This document shows positions 33,847 to 42,358 of a DNA stretch of 56,700 nt, one piece after another. Positions within the stretch are counted from its first letter, which is position 1, and each line of letters starts with the position of its first letter. The notes below the pieces were generated by a model. It saw only the letters and a program-made list of their open reading frames with translations. It was not told the origin of the DNA and did not search any database. Where the stretch lies: assembly GCA_900545215.1 (NCBI GenBank), contig UQXW01000006.1, positions 1 through 56,700 on the forward strand, in the 5' to 3' direction. The translations under genes were made by a program, and so were the position numbers. This DNA is from an uncultured Bacteroidota bacterium. GTDB lineage: Bacteria > Bacteroidota > Bacteroidia > Bacteroidales > P3.

Positions 33847-34350
33847 ATGAAAGCAAGAGTAAGTATTATAATGGGTAGCACTTCCGATTTGCCTGTCATG
33901 GAAGCGGCTGCCAAGTTTTTGGATCAAATGGAAATCCCGTTTGAAATCAATGCCCTTTCGGCACATAGAACACCCAAGGAGGTGGAAGAGTTTGCCACGA
34001 GTGCGGCTCGAAGAGGCATAGAGGTTATAATAGCAGGAGCGGGCATGGCGGCTCATTTGCCCGGCGTGATTGCGGCAATGACACCGTTGCCTGTGATAGG
34101 TGTACCCATCAAGTCGTCTTTGGAAGGGTTGGATGCAGCTTTGGCAATGTTGCAAATGCCTCCCGGAATACCGGTTGCCACGGTTGCCATAAACGGAGCG
34201 TTGAATGCTGCCATACTAGCAATGCAGATAATGGCGACAGGCGATGAGGATTTGAAGAAAAAGATGTCGGAATACAAGGAGAGCTTGAAAGAGAAAATCG
34301 TTAAGGCGAATAAAGACCTTGCCGAGGTGAAATATAAATATAAGGTATGA
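33847..34350 (+). CDS. purE: N5-carboxyaminoimidazole ribonucleotide mutase (PurE)
   Basis: This 167-residue cytosolic enzyme of purine synthesis moves the carboxyl group of N5-CAIR to C4 to give CAIR. The substrate loop IMGSTSDLPVM (8-18, with Ser11 and Asp14) and the active-site SAHRTP (His40, Arg41) are intact. GAGMAAHLPGVIAAMT and IGVPIKSS follow, as in class I PurE. The family is normally about 165 residues, which fits the ATG at 33847. An upstream ATG at 33691 would add 52 unrelated residues and span the -7 box. It overlaps the next gene by 4 nt (ATGA), so it is translationally coupled to the P-loop/dCMP deaminase fusion, joining purine synthesis to pyrimidine deoxynucleotide supply. 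Confidence 0.96.
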   Translation: MKARVSIIMGSTSDLPVMEAAAKFLDQMEIPFEINALSAHRTPKEVEEFATSAARRGIEVIIAGAGMAAHLPGVIAAMTPLPVIGVPIKSSLEGLDAALAMLQMPPGIPVATVAINGALNAAILAMQIMATGDEDLKKKMSEYKESLKEKIVKANKDLAEVKYKYKV

Positions 34351-35375
34351 TTTTGATAGGAATTACCGGCACATTGGGTGCGGGAAAGGGTACCATCGTG
34401 GAATGTCTCAAAGAAAGAGGCTTCGTTCATTACTCCGTGAGAGATTTTCTCGTGAAGGAGATCGAGAAAAGGGGCTTGGAGGTGAACAGAGACAGCATGA
34501 CAGCGGTTGCGAACTCCCTGAGAAAAGAACACGGTGCAGATTACATTGTCAGGTGTATAGAAAAGGAAGCCTTGTCCAAGGGTGCGAATTGCGTAATCGA
34601 GAGTATTCGCAATCCGAAAGAGGTGGAGCTGTTGAGAAAGAACGGAAATTTTTATTTGTTCTCGGTCGATGCCGATTTGAAGAAGAGATATGAGAGAATA
34701 AGGTTGAGGAAGAGTTCGACGGATAATGTGGATTTCGATACTTTTGTGGCGAACGAGCAGAGGGAAATGTCTTCAAGCGGGGAGAATGAGCAGAATATAG
34801 GCAGCTGCATGAAGATGGCGGATTATGCTTTTTTGAACAATTCCGATGTGGAGGCGTTGAAAAGGCTGGTTGACGAAGTTCTGCATGAGATAGAGAGGAG
34901 GTTGCGTCCTTCATGGGACGAGTACTTCATGGAATTGGCGGATGCGGCTTCCAAGAGAGCCACTTGCGACAGGGGAAGAAGTGGTTGCGTAGTGGTGAAA
35001 GACCGTCAGGTTTTGGTTACGGGCTATGTCGGTTCGCCGAGAGGCTTGGCACATTGCGATGATGTGGGGCATTTGTTCAAGCAAACGATAGATGAGGACG
35101 GTAAAGTGAGTACGCATTGCGTGCGTACGGTGCATGCCGAACAGAATGCCATTTGCCAAGCTGCGAGAAGGGGCATTTCTTTGGACGGAGCGACGCTCTA
35201 TTGCCGCATGACACCGTGCAGAACCTGTGCGATGATGATAATCAACTGCGGAATTAAGAGAGTGGTCTGCCAAATGAAGTATCATGCAGGCAGGGAGAGC
35301 GAAGAAATGTTTGCACAAGCCGGTGTGGAGTTGGAATTCTTCTCCGAACAGGTTTTGAAGTACGATAAACAATAG
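34347..35375 (+). CDS. P-loop kinase-like domain fused to dCMP deaminase
   Basis: This is a 342-residue two-domain protein. Residues 1 to about 185 form a P-loop nucleoside/nucleotide kinase-like domain: Walker A GTLGAGKGT (8-16), then FVHYSVRDFL, ESIRNPKEVE (residues 89-98) and RYERIRLRK, recalling dephospho-CoA and adenylate kinase relatives. Residues about 188-342 form a zinc cytidine/deoxycytidylate deaminase domain with His263-Ala-Glu265 (HAEQNAI) and Cys291/Cys294 (PCRTC). The insert rich in His/Cys before it (LAHCDDVGH) resembles the second zinc site of dCMP deaminase. Such a domain order is known in AvcD/DcdV-type antiphage deaminases, which are longer. Here the tight coupling to purE argues for a housekeeping role in making dUMP for thymidylate. 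The kinase half may bind a regulatory nucleotide or phosphorylate a substrate. Confidence 0.88.
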   Translation: MILIGITGTLGAGKGTIVECLKERGFVHYSVRDFLVKEIEKRGLEVNRDSMTAVANSLRKEHGADYIVRCIEKEALSKGANCVIESIRNPKEVELLRKNGNFYLFSVDADLKKRYERIRLRKSSTDNVDFDTFVANEQREMSSSGENEQNIGSCMKMADYAFLNNSDVEALKRLVDEVLHEIERRLRPSWDEYFMELADAASKRATCDRGRSGCVVVKDRQVLVTGYVGSPRGLAHCDDVGHLFKQTIDEDGKVSTHCVRTVHAEQNAICQAARRGISLDGATLYCRMTPCRTCAMMIINCGIKRVVCQMKYHAGRESEEMFAQAGVELEFFSEQVLKYDKQ

Positions 35376-35496
35376 CTTTTCGCCAAGCCTTGTTTGCAGT
35401 TGCGACGTAGAAAGAGATTGTTTGCCGATTTGAATGGAGAAGTCTTTTTTTCTGCTTCATTGATAAGGTAAATGGTTCGGTTGTTTCATTTTTCCG

Positions 35497-35525
35497 AAAA
35501 CTCTACAATAAAAAAAGAGTTTTCT
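35497..35525. other. Stem-loop upstream of the DUF5686 gene
   Basis: A 9-bp perfect stem GAAAACTCT (35497-35505) with AGAGTTTTC (35517-35525) has an A-rich loop. It lies 35 nt before the ATG at 35561. It could end the purE transcript or act in the leader of the next operon; no T run follows on either strand. Confidence 0.45.
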
Positions 35526-35560
35526 ACGATGATAAAATGTTGTAAAATGTGCGTTGACGA

Positions 35561-38095
35561 ATGAGAGGAATTGCAATAACTTTGTTGTTGGGTTTGTGTT
35601 CTTTTTGCTGTATGGGGCAAGCTGTTTTCTCTGGTAAAGTCCTTGATGAGAAAACGGGGGAAGTATTGCCTTATGTCAATGTTTCCTTGTTCAAGAACGG
35701 TAAAGTGATCGGAGGAACGACCACAGGCGAGGATGGAAACTTCAAAGTGGTTTGTAAAATGGCTATCGACAGCGTTCATTTCAGTTTTATAGGGTACTTC
35801 CCTTACAGTTTCGTTACAGACGGACGAAGTTCCAAGACGATAAACGTGAAGTTGAAACCGGAATCGGTAAGTTTGGAGGAGGCTAAGGTAACGGCAAAAA
35901 GACAGCGATACAAGAGAAAAGGAAATCCTGCCGTCGAGATAATGAAAGAAGTCTTGAAGCACAAAGAACTTAAATGGCCGGAAAGCGAACCGTTCTACGA
36001 AATGAGGTCTCACATTAAGACGGAAATTTCCATCTTGGGCTTGAAAGACAGTTTGAAAAACAAAGGCATGTTCAAAAACATGCAGTATGTTTTCGACAAT
36101 GTGCAAACCTCTCCATTGAGTGAGAAGAAGTATTTGCCGGTTTACTTCATGGAGCAGTTGAAAGAGTATTATTACAGGAAAGATCCGAAGAGTCGTCGTA
36201 CCGTTCTTATGGCTCAAAAAGATGTGGAGGTAAGCAAATTTCTTGATCCGCAGAGTTTGGAGAGCCTTTTGAACGAAGTTGTTTCCGATGTGGACTTATA
36301 TGAGGATAAAATCCATATTTTGAGCAACGATTTCGTCTCTCCGTTGAGCGGAGCCGGTGTTACGCTTTACCATTTCTATCTTGGAGATACGGTCGATTTC
36401 AACGGAAAGCAGTGTGTGAAGATTTTGTTCAATCCTGCCAATGCAAGAGATATCGGTTTCAGCGGAACGTTGTGGATAAGTCTTGCGGACAGTACTTACT
36501 CTCTGCTTCATTCCGAATTGGGAGTACATAAGATGAGCGGGGTGAACTTTGTCGAGGAACTCTCCATAACACAGACGTATGACGAAAAGGAGGGTAAAAT
36601 CATAAAACAGTCGGACGATGTCAATGCAGAGCTGAGTATTTACGGCATACAGTTGTTTTTGAGGAAGAAAACAGTGTTCGGAGATTACGTTTTCGGAAGA
36701 GAACGGGACAAGAACGTGTATGGCAGTCTTGATTTGACGGAACGTGTGGAGGGATACAACAAACGTTTGGCAGGATATTGGGATCAATGGAGGATAGAAC
36801 CGTTGACGGAATCCGAAGTAAAGACCTATTCCACCGCTGCACAGTTAAACAATTACAGAGCTTACAAAGTGGCATTGAAAACCCTGATGGCGTTCACCTC
36901 GGGTTATGTCGAGATAGATAAAATAGACGTAGGAGCTTTGGAAAACACCATAAGTTGGAATGATGTCGAGGGATTGAGGTTGCGTATCGGCGGAAAAACC
37001 AACATGAATTTCAGTAAGCATCTTTTCTTTGAGGGTTTCCTTGCGTACGGTTTCAAAGACGAGAGGTTCAAATTCAGAGCCAAGGCGATGTATAACTTCG
37101 CCGATAAATTGTACAACCAATGGGAGTTTCCCAAAAACCTCATAAGTGTTTGGTATGAGGAAAACACCAGAATACACGGACAAAGCCTCCTGATGGGAGA
37201 GCCGGACAGGTTGTTCCTATCGTTCAATCGAGGCAGCACGAACAAGATGTCTTTCGATAAAATCCTGAGAGCTGAATATGAAGTGGAGACCCAAAGCCAG
37301 TTTTTGATGAAGTTTGGTGTCCAATACTTGCAACAGCAACCTCTTGCCAACCTTAAATTCGTCTCGTATGACGGTTCGACTTCATACGATTGGGTTAAGG
37401 TTCCGAGTGTCGATGTCGAATTGCGGTATGCCAAAGGCGAGAGATTTTATCAGCAACAACAATATCGTTTAACCATCAATACAACTTCGCCGATTTACAC
37501 ATTGAATTACTCTTATGGCGGAAAAATCATGGGAAGCGACTGGGAGTATCATAAGATTAAGGCAATGATACAAAAGAGGTGGTTCGTTTGGACTTTCGGT
37601 TATGCGGATGTGGAATTAGAGGCGGGAAAGATATTCGGCAATGTGCCGTTTCCTCTCATGTTCGTACACCATGCGAACCAGAATTGGGCGTATCAGGACG
37701 AGGCATTCAACCTCATGAATTATTATGAATTCGTTTCCGACGGTTATGCACAAGTGATATTCAATTATTGTTTCAACGGATATATTTTCAATCGCATTCC
37801 GCTGATAAAACATTTGAATTGGCGTGAGGTATTCGCCGTTAAGGCTCTGTGGGGAGAGGTTACGAATTCCAATTACCCTTCTTCGGAAAGACAAACCCTT
37901 ATGGACTTCCCGAATAACGGCAATCACGACTACACGACTTTCCGTTTGAACGGTACGCCGTACGTGGAGGCTAACATAGGAGTGGACAATATATTCAAGG
38001 TATTGCGTTTGGATTATGTCAGAAGGTTCACCTATCTGGACAATCCAGATATTGCCAAGTGGGGAATACGTTTCAGGTTGAGGTTTACTTTCTAA
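35561..38095 (+). CDS. DUF5686/carboxypeptidase-regulatory-like outer-membrane protein
   Basis: This 844-residue exported protein has a signal peptide (MRGIAITLLLGLCSFCCMGQ), then a CarboxypepD-regulatory-like beta domain (about 22-108: GKVLDEKTGEVLPYVNVSLF, SFIGYFPYSF). A long DUF5686-type part follows (NPAVEIMKEVLKHKEL near 125 is the family signature). The C-terminal half is a series of amphipathic beta strands ending in FRLRFTF with terminal Phe, so an outer-membrane barrel is likely. No plug or TonB box is seen, so it is not an ordinary TonB receptor. The next gene starts 19 nt downstream, so it is probably first in the inositol-lipid operon. It might take part in moving or inserting lipids at the outer membrane, but that is inference from position alone. 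Confidence 0.85.
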   Translation: MRGIAITLLLGLCSFCCMGQAVFSGKVLDEKTGEVLPYVNVSLFKNGKVIGGTTTGEDGNFKVVCKMAIDSVHFSFIGYFPYSFVTDGRSSKTINVKLKPESVSLEEAKVTAKRQRYKRKGNPAVEIMKEVLKHKELKWPESEPFYEMRSHIKTEISILGLKDSLKNKGMFKNMQYVFDNVQTSPLSEKKYLPVYFMEQLKEYYYRKDPKSRRTVLMAQKDVEVSKFLDPQSLESLLNEVVSDVDLYEDKIHILSNDFVSPLSGAGVTLYHFYLGDTVDFNGKQCVKILFNPANARDIGFSGTLWISLADSTYSLLHSELGVHKMSGVNFVEELSITQTYDEKEGKIIKQSDDVNAELSIYGIQLFLRKKTVFGDYVFGRERDKNVYGSLDLTERVEGYNKRLAGYWDQWRIEPLTESEVKTYSTAAQLNNYRAYKVALKTLMAFTSGYVEIDKIDVGALENTISWNDVEGLRLRIGGKTNMNFSKHLFFEGFLAYGFKDERFKFRAKAMYNFADKLYNQWEFPKNLISVWYEENTRIHGQSLLMGEPDRLFLSFNRGSTNKMSFDKILRAEYEVETQSQFLMKFGVQYLQQQPLANLKFVSYDGSTSYDWVKVPSVDVELRYAKGERFYQQQQYRLTINTTSPIYTLNYSYGGKIMGSDWEYHKIKAMIQKRWFVWTFGYADVELEAGKIFGNVPFPLMFVHHANQNWAYQDEAFNLMNYYEFVSDGYAQVIFNYCFNGYIFNRIPLIKHLNWREVFAVKALWGEVTNSNYPSSERQTLMDFPNNGNHDYTTFRLNGTPYVEANIGVDNIFKVLRLDYVRRFTYLDNPDIAKWGIRFRLRFTF

Positions 38096-38114
38096 GAATG
38101 AAAATATTCGAGAG

Positions 38115-39698
38115 ATGAATTTTGCGATTATAGCAGCGGGAGAAGGCAGCAGGTTGAGAAAAGAAGGGTTCGACAAACCCAAACCGATGGTTCGGTTGGA
38201 GGGTGAGATGTTGGTGGAAAGACTTATACGTATTTTCAAAGACAACGGAGCCGAAAGCATAAACATAATCATCAATGCCCAATCTCCGCAGTTGGAAGCC
38301 TTTCTCATCGATTTGAAAGCAAGAGAACCTCTACTAAATCTTATTATCAAATCCACACCTTCCTCTGCACACAGTTTCTATTCCATACTCGAAAACATAG
38401 GTTTCGAGAACAAAGAACTCTGCCTTACAACGGTTGATACAATATTCGATGAGGAAGTTTTCAAAGAGTACATCTCCGCTTTCGTTGCGGACAAAACGCT
38501 TGACGCTCTTATGGCAACGACCTCTTACGTGGACGATGAGAAACCTCTTTGGGTGAGTGCCGACGATGAAGGAATGATAAAGGAGTATTCTTCCGAACAA
38601 AGAAGCCCCAGACCTTTGGTTTCGGGCGGGATTTATTGTTTGCGGGCGAAAGCATTGAGCGTTGCGAAATCGGCAATGGAGCAGAATGTTTCCCGAATGC
38701 GTAACTACCAGCAGATGTTGGTTGAAAAGGGTTGTAAGGTCAAGAGTTTTGAATTTGCGAAGATACTCGATATAGACCATGTCGGGGACATCGACAAAGC
38801 AAAATCCTTTTTGGAAACAGGAAAACGAAGAGTGCTGTTTGTCGAAAGGGCGAAAAGATTTTCCCCTTCATGCGAACAAAAAGACGAACGTCTGTTTGAT
38901 AATATATGTTCCTCTCTTAGAGCGGAGGAAATAAGGCTGACGACTGTTTGCGAAGACGATTTGGAGAAGGTGAATCCTCTATCGTTCGACCTTATTCTTT
39001 CAATGGCAAGAAGCGAAAAGGCTTTGGATATTCTGTCCGATTGCGAAACTGCCGGAATACGGGTCGTTAATTCGGTGAAAGGCAGTCGTAATTGTTTCAG
39101 AGAAAGCATGAATGAATTGCTTCGCCAATCCGGCGTAATGAATCCCCGTTTCATTATAACGGATGGCCGAAAGAAAAAAATAAAAGGCCGAGATAATAAA
39201 ACGGATTCAAGATTCGATTTTCCGCTGCAAGATGGCGTTTGGGTCAAGAGGGCGGATTTCCAAACTGAAACAAAGGACGATGTCGTCTTTTGCAAGGATT
39301 CGACTTCGCTTGACAAGGCTGTCGAAACTTTGAACAGAAGAGGAATAGACAAAGTCTTGATTTGCGAACATATCGTCGGCAGATTGGTTAAGTTGTATCG
39401 CATAAGCGGAACGCCTTTTTGCGAATGCTTCGCACCGAGTGAAGATAAATTCGGGGAAAGCCTGCAACAAACGACCGATGTTCCCGATTTGGACATAGCA
39501 AAGCTCGTTTTCTTATCCGATAAGGTGGCTGAGGTCTTGGGTTTGGAGGTTTTCGGCATGGACATCATCGAAAACGAAAAAGGAGAGTGTTACGTAATAG
39601 ACGTGAATGACTTTCCGAGTTTCTCGAATTATTCGCAGGAGGCAGCGAAGCATATATGTAATAAAACACTATCGTTATGCAAGGAAGTGAAAAGGTAA
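38115..39698 (+). CDS. Sugar/inositol-phosphate nucleotidyltransferase fused to an ATP-grasp domain
   Basis: The 527-residue fusion begins (1 to about 235) with a nucleotidyltransferase of the GlmU/RmlA class. Its signature is AAGEGSRLRKEGFDKPKPMV at residues 7-26, with later TTVDTIFDEE (a nucleotide-metal Asp) and SGGIYCL. In this operon the likely reaction is CTP plus inositol-1-phosphate to CDP-inositol. Residues about 240-527 form an ATP-grasp fold: a helical pre-ATP segment, GVWVKRADF, VLICEHIVGRLVKLYRI, and near the end FGMDIIENEKGECYVIDVNDFPSF with the metal-binding Asp496/Asn498. The VIDVNDFP ending recalls both RimK-type ligases and the inositol polyphosphate kinase ITPK. The gene overlaps the next by 22 nt and follows DUF5686 by 19 nt. 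The nucleotidyltransferase call is firm, and the substrate and ATP-grasp role are inferred. Confidence 0.8.
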   Translation: MNFAIIAAGEGSRLRKEGFDKPKPMVRLEGEMLVERLIRIFKDNGAESINIIINAQSPQLEAFLIDLKAREPLLNLIIKSTPSSAHSFYSILENIGFENKELCLTTVDTIFDEEVFKEYISAFVADKTLDALMATTSYVDDEKPLWVSADDEGMIKEYSSEQRSPRPLVSGGIYCLRAKALSVAKSAMEQNVSRMRNYQQMLVEKGCKVKSFEFAKILDIDHVGDIDKAKSFLETGKRRVLFVERAKRFSPSCEQKDERLFDNICSSLRAEEIRLTTVCEDDLEKVNPLSFDLILSMARSEKALDILSDCETAGIRVVNSVKGSRNCFRESMNELLRQSGVMNPRFIITDGRKKKIKGRDNKTDSRFDFPLQDGVWVKRADFQTETKDDVVFCKDSTSLDKAVETLNRRGIDKVLICEHIVGRLVKLYRISGTPFCECFAPSEDKFGESLQQTTDVPDLDIAKLVFLSDKVAEVLGLEVFGMDIIENEKGECYVIDVNDFPSFSNYSQEAAKHICNKTLSLCKEVKR

Positions 39699-40588
39699 AA
39701 ATGGAGGACACTTTGAAGTCCCAAGATACCGAAGAACCGATAGATATCTTGTTTTATCGTCCCTTGGGATTCAGATGTGCGGTGTTGGCAAGCAAGTTGC
39801 ACATAACGCCGAACATGATAACCATATTCAGCATATTCATAGGCGTTGCCGCGGGGCTTTTGTTCTATCCTGCGGATTTGAAGACCAATGTAATCGGCAT
39901 GCTCTTGCTGGTAATCGCCAATTTGATGGACTCCACCGACGGACAGCTCGCAAGGCTTACTGATAATCACACACGCTTGGGACGAATTCTCGACGGCTTG
40001 GCAGGAGACCTGTGGTTCATATGCATTTATCTGGTTTGTGTTTTCAGACTTTTGAATCAAGGCTTCTCTCCGTGGATTTGGTTGCTCGCTTCCGCAGCGG
40101 GAGTGTGCCATATCTTCCATGCCGCAATGGCAGACTACTATCGCAACATTCACCTCTTCATACTGAAATCCTCCACGGGTAGCGAACATGACAATTCCGA
40201 AGCAATGACAGAGGAATTACGCAAAATCTCTTTTCGGGAAAAGCCATTCGAGAAAATATGTATGTGGTTCTACCGCAACTATACGGCACAACAGGAATTC
40301 TTTTCGCCGAAAATGCAAATCTTTCTCAAAGTTCTCCGAGGACGGTTCGGTGATAACATACCATCGGGTTGGAAAGAAAAACTACGTTCGGCGAACAAAA
40401 GCAATATGCCGCTCACAAACATACTTCAATTCAATACAAGAGTGATATTTCTCTTCATCTGCCTGTTTTTGGATTGCGTTTGGTTGTATTTCGTTTTTGA
40501 TTTGGTGGTGATGAACGCTATATTGGCAATATTGATAATAAGAGAGGAACGCTTCGCAAGCAAATATGCGGGTTTGTTGAAGCAGTGA
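39677..40588 (+). CDS. CDP-alcohol phosphotransferase, probable phosphatidylinositol (phosphate) synthase
   Basis: The product is a 303-residue membrane protein with about six hydrophobic segments. The family signature is D85-x2-D88-G-x2-A-R-x8-G102-x3-D106, in LMDSTDGQLARL and LGRILDGLAGD. The fourth Asp expected at 110 is Gly, with Asp111 one place later. The enzyme joins a CDP-activated partner to an alcohol at the membrane. Between an inositol-1-phosphate synthase gene and a nucleotidyltransferase gene, the probable product is an inositol phospholipid. A cytosolic segment between membrane spans (about 165-240) is larger than in PgsA. The ATG at 39677 overlaps the preceding gene by 22 nt. 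A second ATG at 39701 lies 3 nt after that gene's stop and would give 295 residues. Confidence 0.85.
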   Translation: MQGSEKVKMEDTLKSQDTEEPIDILFYRPLGFRCAVLASKLHITPNMITIFSIFIGVAAGLLFYPADLKTNVIGMLLLVIANLMDSTDGQLARLTDNHTRLGRILDGLAGDLWFICIYLVCVFRLLNQGFSPWIWLLASAAGVCHIFHAAMADYYRNIHLFILKSSTGSEHDNSEAMTEELRKISFREKPFEKICMWFYRNYTAQQEFFSPKMQIFLKVLRGRFGDNIPSGWKEKLRSANKSNMPLTNILQFNTRVIFLFICLFLDCVWLYFVFDLVVMNAILAILIIREERFASKYAGLLKQ

Positions 40589-40601
40589 TAAAGGGGTAAC
40601 A

Positions 40602-41597
40602 GTGAAGAAAAAATACGAAATACTTTTTTTGGTAATAGGGCTTGCCGCAATAGCAATCATGATAGCCAACATAGGCATCGGCGAGATATTGGAAAATATC
40701 CGCCGGACGGCATGGTGGTTCATTGCCATAATAGCCGTACGCCTTTTGGTCTATCCTCTGAATGCCCTTTCTTGGAAACAAGTCATTCTTACCGATGAAG
40801 AAACCAAGAGTCGCATATCTTTCTTACAGCTTTTGAACATAACGATAAGCGGGTACGCAATCAACTACATCACACCTGTGATGGCACTCGGCGGAGAACC
40901 ATATCGCATACTCCGCTTGAAGGATTACACCGGTACAAAGCGGGCAACCTCCTGCGTTTTGATGTATGCGATAATGCACATAATGTCGCATTTCGTCTTT
41001 TGGATAATCGGCTTCATTCTGATACTCGTTTATCCCGGCACAAGCACAACGATAAAAATCATATCGGTGGGATTTATCATTCTTTGCTTGCTTGCCGCCT
41101 TGTTCATCAGTAAATTCTACAAGCGAGGTGTCGTTGTGGGCTTCTTCAATCTTCTTTGCAAGATACCTTACATAGGAAAGAAAACACGAAAGAAGATGAC
41201 GGAAGAGTTTTGCAGGAATTTACGGGACATAGATGAGCAGATACAGGACTTGTACTTCAATCACAAAGCACGCTTCTTCAAATCACTTGCTTTGGAAACT
41301 CTTTCGAGGATTGTCGGTTGCTTGGAGATACTGTTCATAATGCAAGCGATAAACATAGATGTAAATCTCCTGCAAGCCATCATCATATCCACAGGCACAA
41401 GTCTCTTTGCCAACCTTATCTTTTTCTCGCCCATGCAACTCGGAACCAAGGAAGGCGGTTTGATATTGGCGTTGAAAAGCATAGGATTGCCCGCAAGAAA
41501 CGGCGTTTACATAGGATTGGCAATGCGAATAAGCGAATTGTTTTGGATAATCGTCGGAGTAATACTTATCAAACTGTATAAACACAAACCCGCATGA
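40602..41597 (+). CDS. Lysylphosphatidylglycerol synthase TM-domain/UPF0104 family, possible lipid flippase
   Basis: The 331-residue polytopic membrane protein has about eight hydrophobic segments. Motifs of the LPG_synthase_TM/AglD2 family are present: ISGYAINYITPVMALGGEPYRILRLK (residues 82-107) and, near the C-terminus, FFSPMQLGTKEGGLILALKSIGL. The first matches the conserved P-x-x-x-G-E-P-x-R pattern. In MprF this membrane domain flips the lipid it serves, and stand-alone members are thought to move lipids or polyprenyl-linked glycans. In this operon the natural cargo would be the inositol lipid. The start is GTG (40602), 13 nt after the previous stop; a longer frame with ATG is not available. 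It overlaps the HAD gene by 4 nt. Confidence 0.82.
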   Translation: MKKKYEILFLVIGLAAIAIMIANIGIGEILENIRRTAWWFIAIIAVRLLVYPLNALSWKQVILTDEETKSRISFLQLLNITISGYAINYITPVMALGGEPYRILRLKDYTGTKRATSCVLMYAIMHIMSHFVFWIIGFILILVYPGTSTTIKIISVGFIILCLLAALFISKFYKRGVVVGFFNLLCKIPYIGKKTRKKMTEEFCRNLRDIDEQIQDLYFNHKARFFKSLALETLSRIVGCLEILFIMQAINIDVNLLQAIIISTGTSLFANLIFFSPMQLGTKEGGLILALKSIGLPARNGVYIGLAMRISELFWIIVGVILIKLYKHKPA

Positions 41598-42310
41598 GAT
41601 ACGATAACCTTAAAGCAGTAGTTTTCGATTACGGAGCGACTTTGGATACCAACGGAGTGCATTGGTACAACATCTTTCGCGACGAATACCTTTCGGAATT
41701 TCCGAAACTGAAAGATGAAGACCTGAGAAATGCCTACGTATATGGAGAAAGAATGCTTGCCAAGCAGAGAATGGTCTCGTCGAACGACACTTTCTTGCAG
41801 GTTCTCGAAAAGAAGATACGCTTACAGGCGGATTTCCTTACCGAAAACGGCATCCTCGAAGACATATCCGCCGAAACATTGAAACATCTTGTCGATAACT
41901 GCTATTCCGTTCCCGTGTCCTGTACCCGAAAAGCACAAGGCATACTATGTGAGCTTGCAATGAAATACAGAATAGCCCTTATCAGCAATTTCTATGGTAA
42001 TGTGGAAGCAGTATTGAGCGAGTTCGGATTAAGGGGTTACTTCGAACTTGTCGTAGAAAGTGCAAGCGTAGGATACAGCAAGCCGGACAAAAGGTTATAT
42101 GAGTATTGCCTTGAACACTTGGGCTTGAAAGGAGAAGAATGTCTCATGATCGGAGATTCCTATCCCAAAGATATTGTTCCTGCAAAGAAGCTCGGCTTCC
42201 GTACAATATGGCTGAAGGGTAGGGGGTGGCAGAAAGAAGACGGCTCGGACGCCTCTTCGGCGGACGAAATCATAAACGACTTGCAGCAAGTCGGCGAACT
42301 GTTAGGGTGA
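41594..42310 (+). CDS. HAD-superfamily hydrolase with altered first motif
   Basis: This 238-residue cytosolic protein has the HAD fold with an alpha-helical cap (about 20-95). Motif I is VVFDYGATLD: nucleophile Asp12 is present, but the second Asp of DxD is Gly14. Motif II is LISNFYG near 133-140, motif III Lys lies in GYSKPDKRLY near 160, and motif IV is MIGDSYPKD near 182-190. Loss of the second Asp, the acid/base in most phosphatases, makes phosphoryl-transfer chemistry less certain. Its place in the operon suggests action on inositol phosphate or a phosphatidylinositol phosphate, which would complete a PIP-to-PI step. That is inference. It overlaps the gene before it by 4 nt and precedes the inositol phosphate synthase gene by 48 nt. 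Confidence 0.85.
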   Translation: MRYDNLKAVVFDYGATLDTNGVHWYNIFRDEYLSEFPKLKDEDLRNAYVYGERMLAKQRMVSSNDTFLQVLEKKIRLQADFLTENGILEDISAETLKHLVDNCYSVPVSCTRKAQGILCELAMKYRIALISNFYGNVEAVLSEFGLRGYFELVVESASVGYSKPDKRLYEYCLEHLGLKGEECLMIGDSYPKDIVPAKKLGFRTIWLKGRGWQKEDGSDASSADEIINDLQQVGELLG

Positions 42311-42358
42311 AATCAAGAAACAAATATAAGATAATAGCAAAGTAAAAAATCAATAACA

